From Shimia_B sp038528385 (GTDB lineage: Bacteria > Pseudomonadota > Alphaproteobacteria > Rhodobacterales > Rhodobacteraceae): a stretch of DNA of 64,000 nucleotides. Positions 38,143 to 46,392 of this stretch are shown here, in pieces (position 1 is the first letter of the stretch; each line of letters starts with the position of its first letter). Below the pieces are notes generated by a model. The model searched no databases. It saw nothing but the letters and a program-made list of their open reading frames with translations, and was not told the DNA's origin. Location: contig JBCBET010000003.1 in the NCBI GenBank assembly GCA_038528385.1, positions 248,001 through 312,000 on the forward strand. The letters run 5' to 3'. The position numbers and the translations under genes are program-made.

Positions 38143-40711
38143 ACTGACGACGATCCCAGACGGCGAACCGCTCGACCTCACGAATTGCGACCGGGAGCCC
38201 ATCCACGCCCTGGGGCGCGTGCAATCCTACGGCGCGCTGATCGCGATCTCCTCGGATTGGATCATCCAGCACGCCTCCGAGAATATCGACGCCTATCTCG
38301 GTGCCCCTGCCGAAGCGCTCATCGGGACCCTCTTCACCGACATCGTGCCGGCGTCGCTGGCCCATGACATCCGGGGCCGGATGCAGCTTTTGTCGGGCCC
38401 AGACGCGGTGGAGCGTGTCTTTGGCGTCGCGCTCCGGCGCGGCGACGAGGAGATGATGCTCGACCTCGCCATCCACTGCTCCGACCGCACGATCATCATC
38501 GAACTGGAACGCGCCGATGCCAGCATCGGACAGGCCGACTACGTGTCCCAGGTTCGCCCGATGATCGACCGCATCGCGAAGGGCCGGGATGTGGAGCATC
38601 TGTGCCAACTGGCCGCGCGGCAGCTGCGCGGGCTCGTGGGCTTCGACCGGGTCATGGTCTACCGCTTCGAGGAGGACGAGACCGGCACCGTGGTGGCCGA
38701 GGCCCTGCGCACCGGGCTCGAGCCCTATCTCGGCCTCAGATACCCGGCCTCCGACATCCCCAAGCAGGCGCGCGCCCTCTACAAGCGCAGCCTGCTTCGG
38801 ATCATCAGCGACGTGGACGACCCCGGCTTCGCCATCACGCCGGCCCAAAGTCCCGAGGGTGCGCCGCTCGATCTTTCGCTCTCCTCCACCCGGGCGGTGT
38901 CGCCCATCCACCTCGAATACCTGCGCAACATGGGCGTGGAGGCCTCGCTCTCCGTTTCGATCCTGAAGCGGGGCAAGCTCTGGGGGCTCTTTGCCTGCCA
39001 CCACATGTCGCCGCGCATCCTGCCCTATTCGGTGCGGACCGCCGCCGAGCTCTTCGGCCAGCTCTTCGCCTTCGTGCTCGACCAGAAGGAGGCCGATATC
39101 GAGCGGGCGGAACGGGACGCCGCCCAGGAGGTCCACGACCACGTCATGGCGCAGCTCGCCGGGGGGCGCACGATCGCCGACAACTTCGAAACACTCATCG
39201 ACTCGATCCTGCCCGTCATTCCCCATGACGGCGCCGTGGGCTGGGTGGACGGGGAGTTCGTCTGCCGCGGTGCCACGCCCACGCAGGAGGAGTTTCTGGG
39301 CCTCACCAGGTTCCTGAACACCACCGCCGTGGGCACGATCTTCAACACCGACAACATCGCGGGCCTCTACCCCGCCGCCGAGGATTTCGCCGAGCGTGCC
39401 GCGGGGCTGCTGGCATTGCCCGTCTCCCGGCGTCCGCGGGATTACATCGTACTCTTTCGCCGCGAGATCGCGCGGAGCGTCACCTGGGCCGGTAATCCGC
39501 AGAAACCGGTGGAGGCGGGTCCCAACGGCATCCGCCTGACCCCGCGCAAGAGCTTCGAGGCGTGGAAGGAAGTCGTGCGCAGCAAGAGCGCACGCTGGTC
39601 CAAGCAGGAGATTTCCTCCGCCGAGGCGTTGCGCGTGACGCTGCTCGAGGTGGTGCTGCGGATGTCCGACGAGGCACTCGAGGAGCGCGCCCGCGCCCAG
39701 GAGCGGCAGGAACTGCTCATCGCGGAGCTCAACCACCGCGTCCGCAACATCCTCAACCTCATCCGCGGGCTGGTGGCGCAAAGCTCCGTGGAGGCGCATT
39801 CCGCGGGCGAGCTCACGGAGGTCATCGGGGGGCGCATCCACGCGCTGGCGCGCGCCCATGACCAGATCACGCGGGAAAACTGGTCGGCGGCCTCGCTGCG
39901 CGAGCTCGTCGTCACCGAATGCGAGGCCTATGTCTCCGGCGACGCGCCGCGGGTGAACCTCGCGGGCCCCGATATCCTGCTGGAGCCCCTGGCGTTTTCC
40001 ACCATGGCGCTCGTCCTCCACGAGCTCGTGACGAATGCGGCGAAATACGGGGCGCTTTCGGTCGCTTCGGGCCGCGTGACGCTGGAGACGGTGCCCGAGC
40101 CCGACGGCGCCGTGCGCCTCAAATGGCGCGAGGTGGGCGGCCCGCCCATCCAGTCCGCGCCGGAGCGGCGGGGCTTCGGGTCCACCATCATCGAGCGCTC
40201 CGTGCCCTATGACCTGAAGGGCGAGGCACGCGTCCAGTTCGACGTGGCGGGCCTCCGGGCGGAGTTCGTGCTGCCGGCGCAATCCGTCACGGTGGCCGAC
40301 GCCCGCCCCGCCGCGTCGAGCCCCGCCAAGGTCGAGACGCTGCGCCCCAAGACCGACCTCGGCACGCTCTTGGCCGATGTGCTCCTCGTCGAGGACAACA
40401 TGATCATCGCGCTCGACACCGAGGACATGGTGACCGATCTCGGCGCCCGGCAGGTGCGTCTCGCGGGGGCCGCGGCGGCCGCGCTCCAGGAAATCGCCGC
40501 CCGGCCGCCGAGCTTCGCTCTCCTCGACGTCAATCTCGGCACCGAGACGAGCGGCGCCGTCGCCGATGCGCTCGCAAAGGCGGGCGTGCCCTTCGCCTTC
40601 GCCACGGGCTACGGCGAGGATACGGCGCTGTCGGAGCAGTTTCCGGACATCCCCGTGCTCAAGAAACCCTATGGAAAGACCGATCTCGAGGCGCTTCTCA
40701 TGCGGCTCTAG
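38132..40711 (+). CDS. bphP: bacteriophytochrome hybrid histidine kinase (PAS-GAF-PHY-HWE kinase-REC)
   Basis: This 859-residue red/far-red photoreceptor has the biliverdin-binding Cys19 before the PAS domain and the GAF PASDIP motif at 205-210 with Asp208. His260 is in VSPIHLEYLRNMG, and the PHY tongue PRKSF is at 471-475. The kinase is of the HWE/HisKA_2 class, with phospho-His535 in ELNHRVRNIL and the N-box HELVTNAAKYGAL. A C-terminal receiver domain has VLLVEDN, Asp799 and Lys845 (LKKPY). TTG at 38132 has GAGGAGG just upstream and overlaps bphO, so supply of chromophore and apoprotein is coupled. No separate response regulator is nearby; output may run through the attached receiver. Confidence 0.96.
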   Translation: MSVELTTIPDGEPLDLTNCDREPIHALGRVQSYGALIAISSDWIIQHASENIDAYLGAPAEALIGTLFTDIVPASLAHDIRGRMQLLSGPDAVERVFGVALRRGDEEMMLDLAIHCSDRTIIIELERADASIGQADYVSQVRPMIDRIAKGRDVEHLCQLAARQLRGLVGFDRVMVYRFEEDETGTVVAEALRTGLEPYLGLRYPASDIPKQARALYKRSLLRIISDVDDPGFAITPAQSPEGAPLDLSLSSTRAVSPIHLEYLRNMGVEASLSVSILKRGKLWGLFACHHMSPRILPYSVRTAAELFGQLFAFVLDQKEADIERAERDAAQEVHDHVMAQLAGGRTIADNFETLIDSILPVIPHDGAVGWVDGEFVCRGATPTQEEFLGLTRFLNTTAVGTIFNTDNIAGLYPAAEDFAERAAGLLALPVSRRPRDYIVLFRREIARSVTWAGNPQKPVEAGPNGIRLTPRKSFEAWKEVVRSKSARWSKQEISSAEALRVTLLEVVLRMSDEALEERARAQERQELLIAELNHRVRNILNLIRGLVAQSSVEAHSAGELTEVIGGRIHALARAHDQITRENWSAASLRELVVTECEAYVSGDAPRVNLAGPDILLEPLAFSTMALVLHELVTNAAKYGALSVASGRVTLETVPEPDGAVRLKWREVGGPPIQSAPERRGFGSTIIERSVPYDLKGEARVQFDVAGLRAEFVLPAQSVTVADARPAASSPAKVETLRPKTDLGTLLADVLLVEDNMIIALDTEDMVTDLGARQVRLAGAAAAALQEIAARPPSFALLDVNLGTETSGAVADALAKAGVPFAFATGYGEDTALSEQFPDIPVLKKPYGKTDLEALLMRL

Positions 40712-41130
40712 CCGCCGGCTACCTCCTGGTGAACCTCGATGACGTTGCCCTCGGGATCCTGAAAGAACACCTGGTGCCATTCGGCGGAGAAGGTGGTGCC
40801 GTAATCCGAATAGGGGATGCCCGCCGCGTCGAGCCGCGCGAGAAAGCCCGGCAGGTCGTCGGTGCGAAACGCCACGTGGCCCCGCTCCACCGGATTGATC
40901 ACCCGCCCGTTCTTGAAATGCACGGTGAAGTCGCGCTGGGCCACGTGCATCTGCATCGTGCCCTCGGTGGCAAAGCGGATATCGCCGTCGAACCCGCTCT
41001 CTTCGTCCGCGGCGGTGCGCGGGAAGCGATCGGCGGGCATGTCATCGAGGCCCAGCACTTCCGTGTAGAACCGGTGAAGGCGGGCGACATCGTCGGCGAC
41101 GATGTTGATGTGGTGGAATTCGAGCTTCAT
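40708..41130 (-). CDS. VOC family protein
   Basis: The 140-residue glyoxalase-fold protein has EFHHINIVADDVARLHRFYT at the start and GHVAFRTDDLPGFLARLDAA in the second half. FQDPEGNVIEVHQ carries the metal-binding Glu. The His residues at the strand starts are the usual metal ligands. Substrate is unknown. It converges on bphP with a 4-bp overlap of the stop codons. Confidence 0.88.
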   Translation of the reverse strand: MKLEFHHINIVADDVARLHRFYTEVLGLDDMPADRFPRTAADEESGFDGDIRFATEGTMQMHVAQRDFTVHFKNGRVINPVERGHVAFRTDDLPGFLARLDAAGIPYSDYGTTFSAEWHQVFFQDPEGNVIEVHQEVAGG

Positions 41131-41227
41131 GACTGCCTCCCGTGCCGCGCGGTATTTGCTGCCATAGCATAGGGCGCGGCGGGCAGGGGTGCACCTCGCT
41201 GCGGGTGAAAAGCGGCCGCGGGGCGGG

Positions 41228-41932
41228 TCAGAGACCGTCCAGATCGGGAATGCGCAGGACCTGTCCCGCGCTCACGAGCCCGGTCTCTCCCACGATGCGC
41301 CGGTTGGCCTCCGCGATCGTGCCCGCGCGGTTGGGCGCGCCGTAATAGCGCCGGGAAATGGCCTGCAGGGTCTCTCCCGCGCGCACCCGGTGCACCGCGC
41401 GGGTGGGGGCCTGGCGCAGGCGCGCGCGGCGCGTCTCGGGGCCAGACAGGGGTGACGCCGCCGCGAGATCGAGCGGCGTTCCCGCCGCGCGGCTGGCCAC
41501 GCCCCAATCGCCCGGATCGAGAGCCAGGGGCGCGGGACGCAAGCGCCCGTCGGGACCCCGCGCGGTCAGCGTCAGGAGCGTCGGCCGCTCCGCCGCCAGC
41601 GCGGCGAAGAGCACGACATCCCCCCGTGGCGCGACGTCCTCCGTCCCCGAGCCGTCCGTCTCGCCCGGCTCCTCCGTCACCGCCGGGACAACCTCGGGCC
41701 TGTCCGGCGGCGCGGCGGGGTCGAGCGCGCGGATGATCGGCTGCGGGCGGAGCTTCGGGCGGATCGCCGCGCTCAGGGTCGGGGCGGCCTCCGGCACCGC
41801 TGGCGCGGTCTCGGCCCGTCGCGCCGTCTCCGGGAGGGGCGGCAGCGGCGCGGGCGTCCGCGCGGGCTGGAGCACGATCAGGCTCGCCGTCACTACCGCA
41901 AATATGGCCATGATGATCATCGACCGTGACAT
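41228..41932 (-). CDS. LysM domain-containing protein
   Basis: The product has 234 residues. An N-terminal membrane anchor lies at residues 4-22 (MIIMAIFAVVTASLIVLQ). A long Pro/Ala/Glu-rich linker follows. The C-terminal LysM domain at about 180-230 reads HRVRAGETLQAISRRYYGAP, then RTIAEANR-like and GQVLRIPDL. LysM binds the glycan part of murein, so the protein probably spans from the inner membrane into the wall. There is no hydrolase domain. Confidence 0.85.
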   Translation of the reverse strand: MSRSMIIMAIFAVVTASLIVLQPARTPAPLPPLPETARRAETAPAVPEAAPTLSAAIRPKLRPQPIIRALDPAAPPDRPEVVPAVTEEPGETDGSGTEDVAPRGDVVLFAALAAERPTLLTLTARGPDGRLRPAPLALDPGDWGVASRAAGTPLDLAAASPLSGPETRRARLRQAPTRAVHRVRAGETLQAISRRYYGAPNRAGTIAEANRRIVGETGLVSAGQVLRIPDLDGL

Positions 41933-42039
41933 TGCGCCTGTCTCCTCCCCCCGCTGCGCGGGGATGACGGTCTCAAGGTCGCGATCGACACGGCGGTATC
42001 GCCGGCGGAATACCCGCTGTCACCCATGAAAATCCCCGC

Positions 42040-42054
42040 GATGTGTACCACATC
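42040..42054. promoter_or_regulatory. palindrome upstream of the LysM gene
   Basis: GATGTG-TAC-CACATC is a perfect 6+3+6 inverted repeat, about 110 bases upstream of the LysM gene start in the 243-bp gap before folC. Nothing else recognisable is seen in this gap. Confidence 0.3.
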
Positions 42055-42175
42055 TGGTGTCAGCCAGAGGCAAGCATGGCACACATATAATGCTCGCCTG
42101 CATCTATGGAGTGTGAACGAATCATGTCAACAGACCTGATTCGAATTCTTCACTTCTGAGTCGAAATTGTCGGCC

Positions 42176-43450
42176 TCAGCCGTTCTCGCGCAGGATCGAG
42201 CCGGCGAAATAGAGCGAGCCGCAAAAGAGCACGCGCGCCCCGGGCTCCCGCGCGAGGATCGCGTGGAGCGCCTCCGCCGCCGTGTCCGCGCTCCGCGCGT
42301 CGAGGCCCACCTGGCGCGCGGCCTCTGCCGTCTCCTCGCCGCTGAGCGTGGCCCGCTCGCCGGGGATGGAGACGCCCGTGAGGGAGGCGGCCTCGCCCTT
42401 GAGCTCTGCGAGATAACCCGCGACGTCCTTCGTTTTCAGCATCCCGCAGACGAGATGCGTGGGCCTGCGCGGCAGCGTGGCGAGCGTGGCGGCCACCGCG
42501 GCGCCGCCCGCCGGATTGTGCCCGCCATCGAGCCAGAGCTCCGCTTCCGGAGCGGCCGCCACGAGCGGGCCATGGCGCAGGCGCTGCATCCGCGCGGGCC
42601 AGTCCGCGCGCGTCACCGCCGCCTCGCACGCGTCCTCGCCATGGCCCAGCGCGCGCAACGCGGCGAGCGCGGTGCCCGCGTTCTCTACCTGGTGAGGGCC
42701 GCGAAGGTTCGGCAGCGGCAGGTCGAGGAGCCCGGTTTCGTCCTGGAAGACGAGCCGCCCCCGTTCCTCGAAGACATGCCAGTGCTGGCCATGGGCGATT
42801 ACGGGCGCGCCGAGCCTCGCTGCGCGCGCCTCGATCACCTCCATCGCCGCGTCGTGCTGACGGGCGACGATGCAGGGCACGCCGCGCTTGAGGATCCCCG
42901 CCTTTTCCCCGGCGATCTCGGCCAGCGTGTCGCCAAGGAACTGCTGGTGGTCGAGATCCACCGGCGTGATGACCGTGAGCCGCGGGGCCGCGATGACATT
43001 GGTGGCGTCGAGCCGCCCGCCGAGCCCCACCTCGAGGAGCGTCGCATCCGCCTCGCTCCGCGCGAAGGCGAGGAGGCCCGCGACGGTCGTGATCTCGAAA
43101 TAGGTGATCGGCGCGCCGTCATTGGCGGCGTAGCAGTCGTCGAGCACGGCGCTCAGCGCGTCCTCGGAGATGAGCTCCCCCGCGAGCCGGATGCGCTCGT
43201 GAAACCGCGTCAGATGGGGCGAGGTATAGGCGTGCACGCGCTCTCCCGCCGCCTCGAGCCCCGCGCGGATCATGGCCTGCGTGGAGCCTTTGCCATTGGT
43301 GCCCGCGATGTGGGTCACGGGCGGCAGCCTCCGCTCCGGGTGATCCAGACGCGCGAGGAGCCGCCAGACGCGGTCGAGCGTGAGGTCGATGAGCTTCGGG
43401 TGCAGTTCCAGCATCCGCGCGAGGATGGCGTCGGAGCCCTCTCGGGACAC
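42176..43450 (-). CDS. folC: bifunctional folylpolyglutamate synthase / dihydrofolate synthase
   Basis: The 424-residue Mur-ligase-fold enzyme joins glutamate to dihydropteroate and to folates. The ATP site is THIAGTNGKGSTQAMI. YTSPHLTRFHERIRL follows, then LLEVGLGGRLDATN with the metal-binding Glu, and DLDHQQFLGDTLAEIAGEKA with the carbamylated-Lys region. The C-terminal domain has ELWLDGGHNPAGG. It lies 5 bp after accD on the same strand, the usual accD-folC linkage. Confidence 0.96.
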   Translation of the reverse strand: MSREGSDAILARMLELHPKLIDLTLDRVWRLLARLDHPERRLPPVTHIAGTNGKGSTQAMIRAGLEAAGERVHAYTSPHLTRFHERIRLAGELISEDALSAVLDDCYAANDGAPITYFEITTVAGLLAFARSEADATLLEVGLGGRLDATNVIAAPRLTVITPVDLDHQQFLGDTLAEIAGEKAGILKRGVPCIVARQHDAAMEVIEARAARLGAPVIAHGQHWHVFEERGRLVFQDETGLLDLPLPNLRGPHQVENAGTALAALRALGHGEDACEAAVTRADWPARMQRLRHGPLVAAAPEAELWLDGGHNPAGGAAVAATLATLPRRPTHLVCGMLKTKDVAGYLAELKGEAASLTGVSIPGERATLSGEETAEAARQVGLDARSADTAAEALHAILAREPGARVLFCGSLYFAGSILRENG

Positions 43451-43455
43451 GGGTC

Positions 43456-44400
43456 CTAGCTTTCGGTCTGGGATTGCGGCGCGACGGAGCCTGCCTCCTC
43501 CGCCGGGCTCGGCGGGGTCACCGGCGCGGGGAGCTCACCCTTCACCGCCGGCGCCTTCTTCAAGAGCAGCCGTGTGATCGTGATGAGCTCGTCGCGCATG
43601 TCCACGCGGTGCGTCACGCGGTCGAGCATCCCGTGATCGAGGAGGTATTCCGCGCGCTGGAACCCCTCCGGCAGTGTCTCCCGGATCGTCTGCTCGATCA
43701 CGCGCGGCCCCGCAAAGCAGATGAGCGCGTTGGGTTCCGCGATCTGAACGTCCCCGAGCATGGCGTAGGAGGCCGTCACGCCGCCCGTGGTGGGATGCGT
43801 GAGCACCACGATGTAGGGCAGGCCCGCCTCCTTCAGCATCTGCACGGCCACGGTCGTTCGCGGCATCTGCATGAGCGAGAGGATCCCCTCCTGCATCCGC
43901 GCGCCGCCGGCCGCGGAAAAGAGGATGAGCGGGCGGGAGAGCTCCACCGCGCGCCCGGCTGCGGCGATGACGGCGTTGCCCACATACATGCCCATGGACC
44001 CCGCCATGAAGGAGAAGTCCTGCGCGGCGGCGACGATGGGCGTCCGCCCGATCTCGCCCTCGGCCACGAGCATGGCCTCCTTCTCCCCCGTCTGCCGCTG
44101 CGCGGCCTTGAGCCGGTCGGGGTAGCGTTTCTGATCGCGGAAGCCGAGCGGGTCGGGGATAGGTTCGGGCACCTCCACCTCGGTGAAGACGCCGCCGTCG
44201 AAAAGCGAGGTGAACCGCGCCCGGGGGCTGATCTGCATGTGGTGGTTGCAGTTCGTGCAGACGTTCAGGTTGTCGGCCAGTTCCCGGTGAAACAGCATCT
44301 GCCCGCACTCGTCGCACTTCGTCCACAGATTCTCCGGCACCTCGCGACGCGAGAAGAGCGAATTGATCGTGGGCCGGACGTAGTTCGAGATCCAGTTCAT
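43456..44400 (-). CDS. accD: acetyl-CoA carboxylase carboxyltransferase subunit beta
   Basis: The 314-residue subunit pairs with AccA to move the carboxyl group from biotin to acetyl-CoA, the first step of fatty acid synthesis. The N-terminal zinc ribbon has Cys29, Cys32, Cys48 and Cys51 (CDECG...CTNC). The crotonase-fold core includes FSAAGGARMQEGILSLMQM and THPTTGGVTASYAMLGDV. The Pro/Ala/Glu-rich tail after residue 285 is non-conserved. Confidence 0.97.
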   Translation of the reverse strand: MNWISNYVRPTINSLFSRREVPENLWTKCDECGQMLFHRELADNLNVCTNCNHHMQISPRARFTSLFDGGVFTEVEVPEPIPDPLGFRDQKRYPDRLKAAQRQTGEKEAMLVAEGEIGRTPIVAAAQDFSFMAGSMGMYVGNAVIAAAGRAVELSRPLILFSAAGGARMQEGILSLMQMPRTTVAVQMLKEAGLPYIVVLTHPTTGGVTASYAMLGDVQIAEPNALICFAGPRVIEQTIRETLPEGFQRAEYLLDHGMLDRVTHRVDMRDELITITRLLLKKAPAVKGELPAPVTPPSPAEEAGSVAPQSQTES

Positions 44401-44455
44401 GGGGGGTTCCGCAGTGTGACGCGCCCGAGATAGGCAAGCCGCGGGGGAATGGCAA

Positions 44456-45328
44456 TCAGCGCGCGATCATGTTGCGCGCCATCAGCCAGAGCACGGTGAG
44501 GAAGGCGAGCTCGAAGACGAGCCCGAAGAGGACGAAGGCCGGATCGGGCCCGGCCATGGCATCGGGCCGCGCGGGGTAAACGAAAAGCGCCGCCGCCGAC
44601 ATGGGCGCGCCTTCCGTCGTGGCCACGGTGAGCGCGGTGACATTGACAGCCAGATGCAGGCCCCAGGCCGCGCCGATGCTGCCCGTGCGTGCGGTGAGGT
44701 CTATGCAGGCCACCGCGAAGGCCGTGGTCCAGGCCACATAGGCGAAAACGGAGGCCGCCGAGGTCGGATCGTTGGCCGCGTGCACGAGGCCGAAGGCGAG
44801 CGCCGGCCCGCCCATCCAGAGCAGCGGATGCTTGAAGAGCGCGGCGGCATATTGGTGCAGGAAGCCGCGGAAGAACACCTCCTCCGCGCCGGTCTGGAGC
44901 GCGATGCCGAGGAGCGCCACCGGCAGGAAGGCCACCCACGCGCCGAGCGGGCGCTGGCTCGCGCCGCTCCCGTCGAAGCCGAGAAGCAGGAAGAAGAGGT
45001 AGAGCGCGAGGCACCCCACGAGGACCCGCGCGAAATCCGGCAGAAGCCGAGCGGGATCGCCCAGAAGCGAGGTCCAGCGCCGCCCGTAGGCGCGCCAGAT
45101 CACCCGGTCGAGGACGACCACGAGAACGGCGAAGGCGGCGAGTTCCAGAAAAAAGCTCCAGCGCGTGGCGCCCACGCCGTCGCTGCGGTCGATGGGCAGG
45201 AAGACGAGCTCCCGCAGGAAGGTCCAGCCGAAGAAGACGAGAAGCGCCGTGACGACGAACTGCCCCGGGCGCGCGCCGCCCCGGGCGGGCGCGATGAAGC
45301 GCTTGTTGGCGGCGTAGGGGTCAGTCAT
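44456..45328 (-). CDS. CPBP family intramembrane glutamic endopeptidase (distal copy)
   Basis: The 290-residue membrane protein has about eight helices. The CPBP (Abi/CAAX protease) catalytic motif is Glu149-Glu150...Arg154 in TGAEEVFFRGFLHQY. A His lies in LVHAANDP, and the final motif is AWGLHLAVNV. Family members cleave membrane-bound substrates; some process prenylated proteins or bacteriocin partners. It overlaps the upstream paralogue by 8 bp and lies 55 bp before accD on the same strand. Confidence 0.88.
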   Translation of the reverse strand: MTDPYAANKRFIAPARGGARPGQFVVTALLVFFGWTFLRELVFLPIDRSDGVGATRWSFFLELAAFAVLVVVLDRVIWRAYGRRWTSLLGDPARLLPDFARVLVGCLALYLFFLLLGFDGSGASQRPLGAWVAFLPVALLGIALQTGAEEVFFRGFLHQYAAALFKHPLLWMGGPALAFGLVHAANDPTSAASVFAYVAWTTAFAVACIDLTARTGSIGAAWGLHLAVNVTALTVATTEGAPMSAAALFVYPARPDAMAGPDPAFVLFGLVFELAFLTVLWLMARNMIAR

Positions 45329-46196
45329 GGACGCGCCGCCAGAGGCCGTAGACGATGAGCAGCACCGCCGCATCCGCGGCAAAGAGCGGCAGCGCCGCAG
45401 GGCTCGCCGCCGAAAGCCCGAGGCTCGCCAGGCTCAGGCCCGACAGCGGCCCCTCCAGCGAAAAGATGAGAAGCGCCTGGACGTTGTTGACGAAATGCAG
45501 CCCCCAGGCCGCGCCGATGCTCCCGGTCCGCGCGGTGATGTCCGCGGTCAGGAGCGCAAAGAGCGTGATGACCAGCACCACGAGCCATAGGTTCTGTCCC
45601 TGGCTCGCCGGGTCCACATGGAGCACGGCAAAGATCAGCGCCGGACATACCATCCAGGCCGCACGGACCCCCACGCCGAACCGCGCGCCGAGCTGCTGCT
45701 GGAGGTAGCCGCGAAAGACGAGCTCCTCCGCACCGGTCTGGAGCAGCAGAAGCGGCAGCGCCAGCGGCAGGAAAAGGAGCCAGCGTCCCGGCGCGATCTC
45801 CATCGTGATCTCCTGCGTGAGGAGGATGAAGACCGTGGCGAGGGCCGCCATGGCCGCCGCGATCCCCGCCATCCGTAGGAAATCCCGAAGAAGATGCGTC
45901 CGGTCGCCCATCAATGTCAGCGCGCCGCGCCGATGCAGGAGCCGCGTGACCACGGCCACGGCGATGACCATCACGGCGAAATGCGCGAGCAGAATGACCA
46001 CCGCCAGGGGCGTGGACCCTGCCGCGATCTGGTTTGCCGTGACCTCGTCCGACAAAAGCCATCCCGCGCCCGCGATGAACCCCACCGCGAGCCCGGCATA
46101 GACCAGCAGGATGAGAACCGCGCCCAGCGCCGTGCGCCAGAGCTCCGCCCGCGCCGCCGCGGGAGCCGTATGGGTTTCGAAACCGGGATAGGCCAT
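45321..46196 (-). CDS. CPBP family intramembrane glutamic endopeptidase (proximal copy)
   Basis: The 291-residue paralogue of the adjacent gene has the same motif set: Glu157-Glu158...Arg162 in TGAEELVFRGYLQQQL, His in VLHVDPASQG and AWGLHFVNNV. Helix spacing is the same as in the neighbour. The pair therefore arose by tandem duplication and then diverged strongly in the N-terminal half. MAYPGFETH at 46196 is the likely start, with earlier Met codons giving a non-hydrophobic, unlikely leader. It is divergent from ilvD. Confidence 0.88.
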   Translation of the reverse strand: MAYPGFETHTAPAAARAELWRTALGAVLILLVYAGLAVGFIAGAGWLLSDEVTANQIAAGSTPLAVVILLAHFAVMVIAVAVVTRLLHRRGALTLMGDRTHLLRDFLRMAGIAAAMAALATVFILLTQEITMEIAPGRWLLFLPLALPLLLLQTGAEELVFRGYLQQQLGARFGVGVRAAWMVCPALIFAVLHVDPASQGQNLWLVVLVITLFALLTADITARTGSIGAAWGLHFVNNVQALLIFSLEGPLSGLSLASLGLSAASPAALPLFAADAAVLLIVYGLWRRVHD

Positions 46197-46392
46197 GGCG
46201 CGAGAGGTAGGGGGCGGCTGGCTGGCTTGCAACGTCATTCCCGCGGCGACCGGCTCTCTTCTCCCGAAGCCCCGGACGCGCCACCTCCAGCCCCGCTGCA
46301 CGACACTGCCCGGCACGGTCCACCTTGCGCCCTGCGTCACCGGGCTTTATCGCAGGAGACCACCGTGCCAGCTACATCGAGAGGCCCGCCCG

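Noticed and set aside
38057..40780. A 907-codon open frame on the minus strand opposite bphP
   Set aside because: It mirrors the phytochrome gene codon by codon and shows only Arg/Gly/His/Glu-rich low-complexity protein. In GC-rich DNA such antisense frames stay open by chance.
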